A stretch of DNA of 42,014 bases from a virus. Where the stretch lies: positions 1-42,014 of the IMG/VR virus record IMGVR_UViG_3300033146_001020; one strand, written 5' to 3'. This document shows, piece after piece, positions 30,514-36,561 of the stretch (positions are counted from its first letter, which is position 1; every line of letters starts with the position of its first letter). Both the position numbers and the translations under genes were made by a program. The notes under the pieces were generated by a model. It was not told where the DNA came from. It saw only the letters and a list, made by a program, of their open reading frames with translations, and made no database searches.

Positions 30514-30695
30514 ATATGAATAAAAGTTATTTAGACAGTTTTAAAGATGAAATATGGGAGTATTATAGTTATTGGTTGCAAGAGAACTACTCAGATGAGT
30601 TACATTGTAAGGATGATTTAATACAAGCTGAGGAAAGATTATTACATCTTGATGTGTTTGTGTTACATCTTAAATCTATTGCAGAGAGGTTATAA
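30510..30695 (+). CDS. Hypothetical protein (61 aa)
   Basis: ATG 30510 overlaps the stop of the upstream gene (ATGA); the frame is open 3 codons further upstream. Aromatic, helical (DEIWEYYSYWLQENYSDE). Function unknown. Confidence 0.6.
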   Translation: MNMNKSYLDSFKDEIWEYYSYWLQENYSDELHCKDDLIQAEERLLHLDVFVLHLKSIAERL

Positions 30696-30696
30696 A

Positions 30697-30867
30697 ATGA
30701 GTTTCAGAGGAGCATTACCAAAATCAAGGAGAGCTTGTGCAACTTGCAAAACAAGAACAACTTTTATTTATAATGAGAAAACTGGACACTCAGAATGTAA
30801 ATATTGTCATAATTGGACAACAACTAAACAAAAACATTATTTAAAGGGAAATATTGTGAGGTTATAA
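30697..30867 (+). CDS. Zinc-ribbon miniprotein (56 aa)
   Basis: From ATG 30697, preceded by AGAGGTT. CATC (about residues 14-17) and CKYC (about 34-37) flank a beta turn with an intervening KTGHSE segment, a typical zinc ribbon. Likely binds nucleic acid or a host transcription/translation factor; inference only. Confidence 0.7.
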   Translation: MSFRGALPKSRRACATCKTRTTFIYNEKTGHSECKYCHNWTTTKQKHYLKGNIVRL

Positions 30868-30868
30868 A

Positions 30869-30943
30869 ATGAACTACGAAGAAATCAAAAAGAATAAGTC
30901 TTTATTAGACTTTGAAGGTGAAGAAGATGAAGAAAATGCTTAA
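30869..30943 (+). CDS. Acidic micropeptide (24 aa)
   Basis: NYEEIKKNKSLLDFEGEEDEE; preceded by GTGAGGTT. Its 3' end contains the GGTGAAGAAG ribosome-binding site of the next gene, so it may serve translational coupling rather than having its own function. Confidence 0.4.
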   Translation: MNYEEIKKNKSLLDFEGEEDEENA

Positions 30944-31079
30944 AGAACTACAAATTATGAGAACTAAACTAGATGAAATGGGAGACAGAATAGCTGTTTT
31001 AACATTCAGAACTAAAGCTATGGTTAATTATTATAAAAAATTAACCTTAGAACTTAAGAAAGAGGGATTAATAAAATGA
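30927..31079 (+). CDS. Small basic coiled-coil protein (50 aa)
   Basis: AGGTGA with good spacing before ATG 30927. Helical with heptad-like Leu spacing and Lys-rich ends. Overlaps both neighbours. Unknown function. Confidence 0.55.
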   Translation: MKKMLKELQIMRTKLDEMGDRIAVLTFRTKAMVNYYKKLTLELKKEGLIK

Positions 31080-31189
31080 AATCACTAATAAATGCAAATC
31101 AAGTTGCAATTATGACCTTAGGAGAAGAAATACAACAGATTAAGAAAGAAATTACGCTATTAAAGGCGTTTAAGGAGGATAGAAAATAA
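31076..31189 (+). CDS. Small helical protein (37 aa)
   Basis: Starts in an ATGA overlap. LINANQVAIMTLGEEIQQI then KKEITLLKAF: amphipathic helices, possibly a coiled-coil partner of the preceding protein. Confidence 0.45.
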   Translation: MKSLINANQVAIMTLGEEIQQIKKEITLLKAFKEDRK

Positions 31190-31190
31190 A

Positions 31191-31367
31191 ATGGCATACA
31201 AACCAAGTACTAAATTAGATAGTGTTACCCTTAACAAATGGGTTAAAACTAACAAAAATAATACTAAACCATTATTCCAACACGAGAAAGTAATTATAAA
31301 TGATTATTATAACCAGTATGAAGACAATCAATTTGGAGATAACGTGATAATAAGAAGAAGTTACTAA
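31191..31367 (+). CDS. Small basic protein (58 aa)
   Basis: AAGGAGGAT before ATG 31191. Lys/Thr/Asn-rich; ends GDNVIIRRSY. It is the last gene before the hairpin-rich gap at 31.37-31.49 kb. No family recognised. Confidence 0.55.
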   Translation: MAYKPSTKLDSVTLNKWVKTNKNNTKPLFQHEKVIINDYYNQYEDNQFGDNVIIRRSY

Positions 31368-31485
31368 CTAAGTCTTATGTGTGTGTGAGTAAGACAAGTA
31401 AGGGTAATCTAAGCAGATTATCATAAAATGGTATTAACATAAGCCTAAAATAAAAGGCTGTTAGAAGGCATCTAATAGAGGTAAA
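31368..31485 (+). ncRNA. Four consecutive hairpins: structured leader or small RNA
   Basis: Gene-free. Perfect or near-perfect stems follow one another: GTCTTA/TAAGAC (31372-31395), GGTAATCT/AGATTATC with an AAGC loop (31403-31422), AGCCT/AGGCT (31442-31459), TTAGA/TCTAA (31461-31475). AGAGGT for the next gene follows immediately, so this may be a structured 5' leader controlling the DNA-binding-like gene downstream, or an independent RNA. Confidence 0.5.
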
Positions 31486-31851
31486 ATGAACACAAAGGAA
31501 CTTAACAAATATCAGTATTGGAATGGGTATAGAAATCCTATCTTAACTCAAGAAAGATTAACTAAGTTAATCAATGTTATGGGTTCAGATTGGAAGAGAA
31601 GAGTAGATTTAACAAAGCTTACTAAATTAGACCATAAAGTAACTGGTACAGTTATTAACTTAGGATTAAAGTATGAATTAATCCAAGCAAGAATCATCCC
31701 TAACTGGTTCTTTAAACAAAGATGCACAAGAAAAAGTAGAAAAGGTAAGATAAAACACACATATTACAAACTAACACGATATGGTAAACAAGAAACTAAT
31801 ATACTAAAGAATATATTAAGAGACCAAAAGCACAAGAACTTAGAACCTTAA
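31486..31851 (+). CDS. Winged-helix-like DNA-binding protein candidate
   Basis: 121 residues, basic. RRVDLTKLTKLDHKVTGTVI and LGLKYELIQARIIP fit a helix-turn-helix followed by a wing, and HTYYKLTRYGKQE is a typical ending of small winged-helix regulators. It is flanked on both sides by strongly structured gene-free segments. It is a candidate regulator for the TAACTTATGAGTTA or GTTAC sites, without direct evidence. Confidence 0.6.
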   Translation: MNTKELNKYQYWNGYRNPILTQERLTKLINVMGSDWKRRVDLTKLTKLDHKVTGTVINLGLKYELIQARIIPNWFFKQRCTRKSRKGKIKHTYYKLTRYGKQETNILKNILRDQKHKNLEP

Positions 31852-31855
31852 ACCC

Positions 31856-31980
31856 ATAACTATATAAGTAAGTGGAAAATACTATATAGTGAGCGAAGCG
31901 AACGGAACTAAGCAGGGGGGTATCCCTTAACACGAGGGGGTTTATCTGAGCAAAGCGAAGATAAACCTCTGAGTGTTATC
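31856..31980 (+). ncRNA. Hairpin-rich gene-free segment
   Basis: Contains ACTATATA/TATATAGT (31859-31890), the stable GCGAAGC mini-hairpin sequence within GAGCGAAGCGAACG, and a long hairpin 31928-31978 made of TAACAC/GTGTTA and GGTTTATCT/AGATAAACC, with loop GAGCAAAGCGA. GC-rich for this genome. Could be an RNA element, a terminator between operons, or a DNA site; not recognised. Confidence 0.5.
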
Positions 31981-32015
31981 TTCCTAACTGGTTCATCTAT
32001 ATAAGAGGTACTAAA

Positions 32016-32147
32016 ATGAATTATGATAAAAGATACATAAAGAATAAAGAACCATCTAGAAGGAACACTCCTCTGAAAGAGAAAGTTACTAAGAATGGTT
32101 GGATAATCTTAACCATAATTGGTTTGATTGTGTTGTGGTTATTATGA
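32016..32147 (+). CDS. Small single-pass membrane protein (43 aa)
   Basis: Basic N-terminal half, then a hydrophobic segment GWIILTIIGLIVLWLL at the C-terminus, so a tail-anchored topology. AGAGGT precedes it and the stop overlaps the next ATG. Function unknown. Confidence 0.6.
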   Translation: MNYDKRYIKNKEPSRRNTPLKEKVTKNGWIILTIIGLIVLWLL

Positions 32148-32275
32148 AAAGATGCGAAGGATGTGGTAAAGAAGGATATGAAACAACTTGTCCTTATGCA
32201 GAAGAGATACATAACACTATTATCAAAGTCACTTTATGTGAGAGATGTTATAACGAAAGATTAATGGATATTTAA
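32144..32275 (+). CDS. Zinc-finger miniprotein (43 aa)
   Basis: CEGC at residues 4-7, C at 16, CERC at 32-35: CxxC...CxxC zinc site typical of a treble clef. Overlaps the preceding gene by 4 nt. Small nucleic-acid or host-factor binder by analogy only. Confidence 0.6.
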   Translation: MKRCEGCGKEGYETTCPYAEEIHNTIIKVTLCERCYNERLMDI

Positions 32276-32276
32276 A

Positions 32277-32372
32277 ATGAAAACTAACAAAGAATCATGG
32301 GAAGATGAAGGTGATATATTTATTACACCAGAAAGACATTTATTGTTAAGATTAAACGAGGTAAGAAAATGA
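32277..32372 (+). CDS. Micropeptide (31 aa)
   Basis: KTNKESWEDEGDIFITPER then a basic end; its last bases contain GAGGTAAG for the next gene and its stop overlaps the next ATG. Too short to assign. Confidence 0.45.
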   Translation: MKTNKESWEDEGDIFITPERHLLLRLNEVRK

Positions 32373-32866
32373 AAACAATTAAATTAGAAAATGGTAAAAC
32401 AGTAGAAATTAGTGAAGAAAGTTATAAAGCCTTACAAGATAGTATTAAAGAAAATTATGTTATTAATAATAATTCTGCTGTTGTTGATAAATATAAGTAT
32501 GTTTCTGAATTAAGTAATGATAATAAAATAAAAACCACGATTAAAAAAGATAAACAAATTTATGTTAATATGGTTTTTGCAAGGGATAGTGTATTTGGAA
32601 AGAATTGTGTTTTTATAAAATGTGAGTTTGGTTCAAGTTGTAAATTTGGTTCAGGTTGTGAGTTTAATACAAGTTGTGAGTTTGGTTCAGGTTGTGAGTT
32701 TAATACAATTTGTGAGTTTAATACAAGTTGTGGATTTGGTTCATATTGTGAGTTTGGTTCATATTGTGAGTTTGGTTCAGGTTGTGAGTTTGGTTCATAT
32801 TGTAAGTGGGGTTCAAATTGTAAAAAACAACTTCCTTATTGGGATAAAAACGGAAAACATGAATGA
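32369..32866 (+). CDS. Cysteine-stacked hexapeptide-repeat protein
   Basis: 165 residues. The N-terminus (1-65) is an unremarkable helix/strand segment with an ISEESYKALQ motif. From residue 85 to 151 twelve cysteines occur exactly every six residues (85, 91, 97 ... 151) in units of the form C-E-F-(G/N)-(S/T)-x. Period six with an aromatic at a fixed position is the signature of a left-handed beta-helix; three units per turn would give four turns, with the cysteines in lines on the faces. A one-residue slip at 80-85 marks the entry. Stacked cysteines could bind metal, form disulfides or stabilise the coil. Function unknown. Confidence 0.75.
   Translation: MKTIKLENGKTVEISEESYKALQDSIKENYVINNNSAVVDKYKYVSELSNDNKIKTTIKKDKQIYVNMVFARDSVFGKNCVFIKCEFGSSCKFGSGCEFNTSCEFGSGCEFNTICEFNTSCGFGSYCEFGSYCEFGSGCEFGSYCKWGSNCKKQLPYWDKNGKHE
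32621..32821 (+). repeat. 18-bp coding tandem repeat
   Basis: DNA of the hexapeptide region: units such as GAGTTTGGTTCAGGTTGT repeat with few changes, about 11-12 copies. Two unit types (FGS and FNT) alternate in part, suggesting expansion by slippage or unequal crossing-over. The repeat also opens an alternate frame that is not a gene. Confidence 0.8.
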
Positions 32867-32877
32867 GGTGATGAAGA

Positions 32878-33069
32878 ATGAAAACAACAGAAGATATAAT
32901 TAAACTATCAAGATTATGTAATCAAGATAAAAAGTTTATGAAGAAACAATGGGTTGAAGTTGATAAAGTTAAAGAAACTATTAATAAGTTGGATTTTTGG
33001 GAAGTTAAACTTCAAAGAAGGAAGATAGATACTCTTGATTTATTAAAAGAATTAGGATTGGGTGATTAA
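32878..33069 (+). CDS. Small helical protein (63 aa)
   Basis: AGGTGATGAAGA before the ATG. Helical, charged (EDIIKLSRLCNQDKKFMKKQW; ...DLLKELGLG). Function unknown. Confidence 0.6.
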   Translation: MKTTEDIIKLSRLCNQDKKFMKKQWVEVDKVKETINKLDFWEVKLQRRKIDTLDLLKELGLGD

Positions 33070-33105
33070 AACGGAAACAATTAAAGAATTATTTGGTGAT
33101 GAAGA

Positions 33106-33390
33106 ATGAATGAAAGCTTAGAATTACATATAAAAGATGAAGAACAAAGACAACAACACCCTAATTATTTTGGAATAAGGGAAATTATACAAGACCAGTT
33201 AGACCTGCAACAAGGGATAATTAAAAGTAGATATTTATTAAGAGACTTAAATAAGAAGTTCGATATTAAACATAACTACAATTTAGGTTATCCTGCAAAA
33301 GGAATTAAACAATTACCAAGAGCAGAATACGAAGGTAAAAAAATTTACACAATAGCAAGAGTATTAGGATTGTATAAGGTGTTAAAATGA
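33106..33390 (+). CDS. Hypothetical early protein (94 aa)
   Basis: GGTGATGAAGA ribosome-binding site before the ATG. Helical N-terminus (IREIIQDQLDLQQGIIKSR), Lys/Tyr-rich second half ending TIARVLGLYKVLK. The end could be a small DNA-binding helix; no firm assignment. Overlaps the next gene by 4 nt. Confidence 0.6.
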   Translation: MNESLELHIKDEEQRQQHPNYFGIREIIQDQLDLQQGIIKSRYLLRDLNKKFDIKHNYNLGYPAKGIKQLPRAEYEGKKIYTIARVLGLYKVLK

Positions 33391-33734
33391 ACTTTTTAGA
33401 AGCAAGTAAAATGAAAGAAGGAACATTATTTAATGTTATAGTTAAGACTCATAGAGGAGGTTGGTTAAATTGTTATTTTGAGAATGGAATGGTTAAAAAA
33501 AAAATAGGGAGTAAATTAGCAGCAACAGTTGATGTATTTAATGCAGATTGGGAAGTTGTTGAAGAGGATAAAGATTGGAATTTAGCAGATAGTGAATTAG
33601 GCACTACAATTGATATTAGCAGATGGGATGATATTAAGAAATGCAGGGATTTGATTATAGAAGACTTAAAATATTTAAAACAACATCATATTATAATTTT
33701 AGATATTATTAATAAAAGATTTGGTAACTTGTAA
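33387..33734 (+). CDS. Hypothetical protein (115 aa), beta then helix
   Basis: Residues 1-55 look like a small beta domain (LFNVIVKTHRGGWLNCYF); the C-terminal half is helical (IIEDLKYLKQHHIIIL). Not recognised. Confidence 0.6.
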   Translation: MNFLEASKMKEGTLFNVIVKTHRGGWLNCYFENGMVKKKIGSKLAATVDVFNADWEVVEEDKDWNLADSELGTTIDISRWDDIKKCRDLIIEDLKYLKQHHIIILDIINKRFGNL

Positions 33735-33735
33735 A

Positions 33736-33933
33736 ATGAGTAGAATCCAATACAACTGGTTAATAAGAATATCTGCTTTGGTATTCTTTGGATTATTATT
33801 AGCTTATGTAGTTAATGCAGAAATAATCACAACAACATTAACTATTGACAACACAATATACCCTCAAACTGGTGAATGTATTAAAGGGGTTTGTCAAGAA
33901 ATAGTTAATAATACAAAATATGTGAGATGGTAA
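33736..33933 (+). CDS. Small exported protein with signal peptide
   Basis: 65 residues from ATG 33736. Basic/aromatic start then a hydrophobic core (ALVFFGLLLAYVVNA) ending at a likely cleavage site, followed by about 40 residues of beta sequence with two Cys (GECIKGVCQE). A secreted or surface miniprotein; candidates include superinfection exclusion or envelope modification, unproven. Confidence 0.6.
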   Translation: MSRIQYNWLIRISALVFFGLLLAYVVNAEIITTTLTIDNTIYPQTGECIKGVCQEIVNNTKYVRW

Positions 33934-33935
33934 GA

Positions 33936-34076
33936 ATGCGAGAATATGAAATATTTTTAATGTCTTTAGATTTATCTATGGACAATGAAGACAATTTACC
34001 AACCTCAAAAGAATTGAAAAAATTAACTAAACAAGAGATATGGAGTTTACTTGTAAGTTGGAGTGAAACAGAATGA
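33936..34076 (+). CDS. Small hypothetical protein (46 aa)
   Basis: ATG 33936 (an in-frame ATG at 33927 is an alternative). Helical and acidic: LMSLDLSMDNEDNLPTS, then KKLTKQEIWSLLVSW. Overlaps the next gene by 4 nt. Confidence 0.5.
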   Translation: MREYEIFLMSLDLSMDNEDNLPTSKELKKLTKQEIWSLLVSWSETE

Positions 34077-34372
34077 ATGAAATCTCTGTTAAAGCGTTCC
34101 ACGAGAGAATGAGTAATCCAGAGTATAGGAAGTATGTATTCAAAACTATATCTTCCAGTAACATAAAGCTTAAATATAACCTAAGCTACCCAATATTAAA
34201 AGGTGATAAAATGAGTTTAACAATACCAAAACCCAATAAATGGGATACAAGAACAACCGACATCCACCACCAAGTATTTATTAAAATAGCAAGTGAACAA
34301 ATTAAAGGCACACCAGAAGAGATTATCAATTATGCTAAAAATTTAGAAAAAGTATTTGATAACTGGGAATAA
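34073..34372 (+). CDS. Hypothetical protein (99 aa) with possible internal start
   Basis: N-terminal half basic (AFHERMSNPEYRKYVF). At codon 47 an internal ATG (34211) is preceded by AGGTGATAAA, as good a ribosome-binding site as any in the operon, so a 53-residue C-terminal product (starting MSLTIPKPNKWDT) may be made as well or instead. Family unknown. Followed by the structured gap. Confidence 0.55.
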   Translation: MNEISVKAFHERMSNPEYRKYVFKTISSSNIKLKYNLSYPILKGDKMSLTIPKPNKWDTRTTDIHHQVFIKIASEQIKGTPEEIINYAKNLEKVFDNWE

Positions 34373-34379
34373 CAATCAC

Positions 34380-34610
34380 TAAACAACACTTGAAAATGTT
34401 AACGGTTTGATTCCGTACAGTAATCAAGTAAAGCAACCAAATTTTCACAAGATTAGTATGATAAGAAGTCTAGGGAAAATCGTAGTTTGGTTGTGTTGGG
34501 TGAAATCAGTTAAGAGGTTCTGTCAAAACCTCACACATTCACAGGAAGCATAAAGAATAACGGAGGAAAGCTCGTCACTTGATAACAACGTTTGAAGTCT
34601 TCCTTTTATA
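34380..34610 (+). ncRNA. Second candidate structured RNA
   Basis: No ORF of note. Nested stems: ACTTGA (34388) with TCAAGT (34424), enclosing ACGG/CCGT (34402-34416); CAACCAAA (34434-34441) with TTTGGTTG (34486-34493), continued by ATTTTC/GAAAAT; GTGAA (34500) with TTCAC (34538), enclosing GAGGTT/AACCTC (34514-34532); a weaker AACG/CGTT around GAGGAAAGCTC (34559-34592). Each stem has compatible surroundings and none overlap. It could be a leader RNA of the gene at 34627 or a free RNA. Confidence 0.55.
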
Positions 34611-34626
34611 ATCAAGGAGAATAACA

Positions 34627-34827
34627 ATGGCAACATACACTTTTAGAATAGGTACTAACAATAAAGAGAGCATAGGAGTTATGGAACTTATGACAGATAA
34701 TATAAATGAGTTTGAAGAAGCTGTCATTGATGTTAAAAAGATGTATTACAAACACAGAGATTTAGCAATCAATGACAGAGAAAGACAAAGATTATTAATT
34801 AACAAGGAGTTAAGAAAACAAAAATGA
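34627..34827 (+). CDS. Hypothetical protein (66 aa)
   Basis: AAGGAGAATAAC precedes the ATG. Beta start (TYTFRIGTNNKES), then a helix with EEAVIDVKKMYYK. No family recognised. First gene after the structured gap; overlaps the next by 4 nt. Confidence 0.6.
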   Translation: MATYTFRIGTNNKESIGVMELMTDNINEFEEAVIDVKKMYYKHRDLAINDRERQRLLINKELRKQK

Positions 34828-34985
34828 AGAAAACTAAATACGAATACTTTATGCCAAGAAGCATATTAAAAGATTTTATTACAGAATTAAGGGTTGCAGA
34901 TAACAAGGATACTTTATTAGTAAAAATAGAAATAAGAAAAGATTTACAAGGATTTAATATAGAAAAGAAGGTAATGAACAAATGA
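34824..34985 (+). CDS. Small basic protein (53 aa)
   Basis: KKTKYEYFMPRSILKDFIT... with a Lys-rich end; 4-nt overlaps on both sides. Leads into the replication block. Function unknown. Confidence 0.55.
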   Translation: MKKTKYEYFMPRSILKDFITELRVADNKDTLLVKIEIRKDLQGFNIEKKVMNK

Positions 34986-35152
34986 AACCAACAATAACAA
35001 CTAAATTATTTGATATTCCAGTTATGGATATTATCAAAGCACTTAATATCAAAATCCTTAAAACAGAAGGAATTGATTTTGTAGAATACAACAACTTGGA
35101 TGATACTTTATTAATACAAGTATCTGACGCAGAAGAAAACAATGAGGTATAA
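34982..35152 (+). CDS. Small acidic protein (56 aa)
   Basis: ATG in a 4-nt overlap. Helix-strand pattern TTKLFDIPVMDIIKALNIKI, then EYNNLDDTLLIQVSDAEE. Its end carries GAGGT for the next gene. Unknown function. Confidence 0.55.
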   Translation: MKPTITTKLFDIPVMDIIKALNIKILKTEGIDFVEYNNLDDTLLIQVSDAEENNEV

Positions 35153-35154
35153 AA

Positions 35155-35670
35155 ATGGAATTTGACGTAAAAACACATGAAAAATATGGGGAGAGTAAAT
35201 CTCCTAACTGGAAATCAATGAAACCAGATGAACAAATTAAAGTAACACCTGTAGAACTACTTAAAGAAGGAGAAGCTTCTAAAGATGGTAGGTCTTGGAA
35301 ATGGTATCTGTTTAAATTTAAAATAGATAACCAAGAAATGAGTGGCTTTGCACCAGTAGGTTGGATGGCAAAAGAGTTCAGAGCTAACTTTGGAACTGAA
35401 TTAACAGTTACAAGATATATGGATTTAAAAGCTAGTAAGTTATACTTCAAAGTAGAAGGAGGAGTTAAAGCTCCTAAAGAAGAGATTCCTTTTACTGCTT
35501 CTACTACTTGTAAAGATGAAGATGGAGAGTATAGTGATAAACAAATCGCAGACCTAATGAAAGAAGCTAATATGTTTGATGATTTAGCAACGTGGAAAAC
35601 TATTTATAAAGAGAAAGGTTCAACAGAAGCAAGAGCAACCGTTGTCTTTAACAACAGAGATAAACTATGA
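35155..35670 (+). CDS. Possible ssDNA-binding OB-fold protein
   Basis: 171 residues. The segment at about 25-105 (EQIKVTPVELLKEG, then WKWYLFKFKIDNQ, GFAPVGWMAKEF, LTVTRYMDLKASKLYFKVEGG) has the five-strand layout and aromatic/Lys content of an OB fold. It precedes the ATPase-primase block, where an SSB would be expected. No acidic tip. Assignment is by pattern and context. Confidence 0.45.
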   Translation: MEFDVKTHEKYGESKSPNWKSMKPDEQIKVTPVELLKEGEASKDGRSWKWYLFKFKIDNQEMSGFAPVGWMAKEFRANFGTELTVTRYMDLKASKLYFKVEGGVKAPKEEIPFTASTTCKDEDGEYSDKQIADLMKEANMFDDLATWKTIYKEKGSTEARATVVFNNRDKL

Positions 35671-35783
35671 GAACCTTAGACCCTTTGCAACAAGTAACTA
35701 ATACTTTATTTTTAGTATTAACTTGGTTATGGATTGCAGTAGGAATTGGTTATGGATTTAAGTTTTTAATCAATCTTTTTTAA
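35667..35783 (+). CDS. Small membrane protein (38 aa)
   Basis: One hydrophobic helix (TLFLVLTWLWIAVGIGYGF) after a short polar N-terminus; starts in the stop of the upstream gene. It may be a holin-type or regulatory micropeptide; unassigned. Confidence 0.5.
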   Translation: MRTLDPLQQVTNTLFLVLTWLWIAVGIGYGFKFLINLF

Positions 35784-35821
35784 TTTACTTTATATTTTAT
35801 ACAAGTTATGGAGGTAACACA

Positions 35822-36019
35822 ATGAAAATAGAAAAATTATTAGGAAAAGCAAAGAAAGATTTAAAAACAGACAGTGAAGCACTTGCAGTTGAAGTATTAA
35901 AATCAAGTTTATTAGATATTGAATCTGCTAAAAAAACATTAAGAAAATTAGAAAAATCTCATAAAATTTTATTAAAGACAGATATTGATGAGTTAGAATT
36001 AAATGGGTTTGAATACTGA
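35822..36019 (+). CDS. Small coiled-coil protein (65 aa)
   Basis: Preceded by TTTATATTTTATA (possible internal TATA) and ATGGAGGTAACACA, a strong ribosome-binding site. Almost entirely helical, Lys/Glu/Leu-rich (KKTLRKLEKSHKILLKTD). Its stop shares a base with the next start. Confidence 0.6.
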   Translation: MKIEKLLGKAKKDLKTDSEALAVEVLKSSLLDIESAKKTLRKLEKSHKILLKTDIDELELNGFEY

Positions 36020-36336
36020 TGTTTGATTCTACAACCACAGTGACTTTAAATTTATCTGATAATAAAGGTAATGAAGTTACTTATGGGGGTAAAGATTCAA
36101 TTATCACAAGTATGGATTTACAAACTGAAAATAATTTTGATGTTGTAGATTTTGGAAGTAAGGTAATCCCTCTTGCACCAAGCCCTATTAAACTCAGTTT
36201 AGAAATATTAATCCCTTCTGAAAAGTATTATGAACTTTATAAAGAAGGAAATTATTCTCCTAAAATAAGTCAGAAAAAAGTAAAAGATTGTAGTATTCAA
36301 GAATTATTATTTGCAGTAAGGAAGAAAATAAAGTAA
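36019..36336 (+). CDS. Hypothetical beta-rich protein (105 aa)
   Basis: VTLNLSDNKGNEVTYGGKDS, then DFGSKVIPLAPSPIKLSLEILIPSE and a basic helical end (QELLFAVRKKIK). Domain not recognised. Upstream of the ATPase in the same transcript. Confidence 0.55.
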   Translation: MFDSTTTVTLNLSDNKGNEVTYGGKDSIITSMDLQTENNFDVVDFGSKVIPLAPSPIKLSLEILIPSEKYYELYKEGNYSPKISQKKVKDCSIQELLFAVRKKIK

Positions 36337-36354
36337 TCTTATGGAGGTAAGACG

Positions 36355-36561
36355 ATGTTAATTATACCAAAACGAAAAGTAGTCAAGACTATGCACATAG
36401 GAATCACAAGTGTATTCCAGTTTGATATTTATGAGGATGGAACATCTTCTCAACCTAAAGTTACTAAAAGTTATAACTTTATTCCAGGAGCAGCCAAGAA
36501 AAAGAAACCAGTTAATACTCCAAAAGTAATCCTAATGGATGAAGAAGAGGAGGTATACTAA
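36355..36561 (+). CDS. Hypothetical small protein (68 aa)
   Basis: ATGGAGGTAAGACG before ATG 36355. Beta start then a Lys-rich linker (GAAKKKKPVNTPK) and acidic end (DEEEEVY). May be an accessory of the helicase downstream. Confidence 0.55.
   Translation: MLIIPKRKVVKTMHIGITSVFQFDIYEDGTSSQPKVTKSYNFIPGAAKKKKPVNTPKVILMDEEEEVY

Noticed and set aside
32622-32903. 93-codon frame overlapping the hexapeptide gene
   Set aside because: Its repeated VSLVQVV-type sequence is the shadow frame of the 18-bp tandem repeat.
34380-34620. RNase P RNA, because of GGAGGAAAGCTC at 34562
   Set aside because: The similarity is limited to one short stretch; the second universal block (ACAGAAA-like) was not found and the position in the transcript is wrong.
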